Shown here: one piece after another, positions 5,942 to 6,035 of the stretch
How positions within the stretch are numbered: position 1 is the first letter of the stretch
Layout of the letters: every line of letters begins with the position of its first letter
DNA from: an uncultured Desulfotignum sp.
Lineage (GTDB): Bacteria; Desulfobacterota; Desulfobacteria; Desulfobacterales; Desulfobacteraceae
Length of the DNA: 6,035 nucleotides
Assembly (NCBI GenBank): GCA_937951975.1
Contig: CALGAJ010000285.1
Location: 1 to 6,035 of the forward strand
Direction: 5' to 3'
The notes under the pieces: model-generated
Database searches by the model: none
What the model saw: the letters and a program-made list of their open reading frames with translations, nothing else
What the model was told of the DNA's origin: nothing
Made by a program: the position numbers and the translations under genes

Positions 5942-6035
5942 CCAGCTGGATCGCTGCGGTCAGCATCGGGTCCCAGGTGGGGCTGAACGGCGGGGCATAG
6001 GCCAGATCGGTCTGGATGAAATCCGCCACCGACAT
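5928..6035 (-). CDS. C-terminal fragment of an FAD-dependent NAD(P)-disulfide oxidoreductase (CoA-disulfide reductase/NADH oxidase type)
   Basis: The last 35 codons of a minus-strand gene that enters from the right edge and stops with TAA at 5930-5928. The peptide contains DLAYAPPFSPTWDPML, which closely resembles the conserved end of the dimerisation domain in the CoA-disulfide reductase, NADH oxidase and NADH persulfide reductase group (commonly LDLAYAPPFSPVWDP). In those enzymes this segment packs near the active site of the partner subunit. The cofactor domains and the redox cysteine lie outside the window, so the exact enzyme cannot be told. The ATG at the window edge is almost certainly internal. 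The gene converges on the transporter and overlaps it by 6 bp through a shared palindromic stop. Confidence 0.75.
   Translation of the reverse strand: MSVADFIQTDLAYAPPFSPTWDPMLTAAIQLEKKL

Noticed and set aside
6033..6035. ATG at the right edge as a start of a 35-residue gene
   Set aside because: The peptide matches the C-terminal tail of a long oxidoreductase family, so this Met is internal to a gene that continues outside the window.

Overview
The window is a gene-dense piece of a chromosome, about 55% G+C by eye, from an anaerobic or facultatively anaerobic bacterium. Three things suggest a Desulfobacterota relative, perhaps of the Desulfobacteraceae type: a RACo-like corrinoid-protein activator, a CNB-CBS-nucleotidyltransferase paired with a DnaQ-fold exonuclease, and the general codon style (many CGG, CTG, GCC and ATC codons). 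This taxonomic guess is inference only. No tRNA, rRNA, CRISPR array, insertion sequence or phage gene is visible.

Left part, minus strand (positions 4045 down to 1). A leaderless-looking promoter starts a two-gene unit. The first gene encodes a 635-residue protein with a cyclic-nucleotide-binding-like domain, a CBS pair, and a GlnD-like (DUF294) nucleotidyltransferase domain. Its stop codon overlaps, as ATGA, the start of a 248-residue DEDDh 3'-5' exonuclease gene. Four bases after the exonuclease stop begins a good sigma-70-type promoter (TTGACA, 17 bp, TAGGAT). It drives a gene with a 66-nt leader that runs off the left edge. That gene encodes an N-terminal [2Fe-2S] ferredoxin domain joined to an ASKHA ATPase of the RACo/DUF4445 family.

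Right part, plus strand (4171 to 5933). Divergent from the signalling unit is ogt, an O6-alkylguanine-DNA alkyltransferase gene with a strong Shine-Dalgarno. It overlaps, again as ATGA, a UMF1/Atg22-type major facilitator transporter gene. The transporter gene meets a minus-strand gene tail-to-tail. The two share the palindrome TTATAA, which supplies both stop codons. The right-edge fragment matches the C-terminal tail of FAD/NAD(P)-dependent disulfide reductases of the CoA-disulfide reductase/NADH oxidase type.

Intergenic DNA is limited to 105 bp (1290-1394) and 125 bp (4046-4170), and both hold promoters. The most notable points are the nucleotidyltransferase/exonuclease module, its apparent leaderless start, and an in-frame A AAA AAG slippery site inside its sensor domain.
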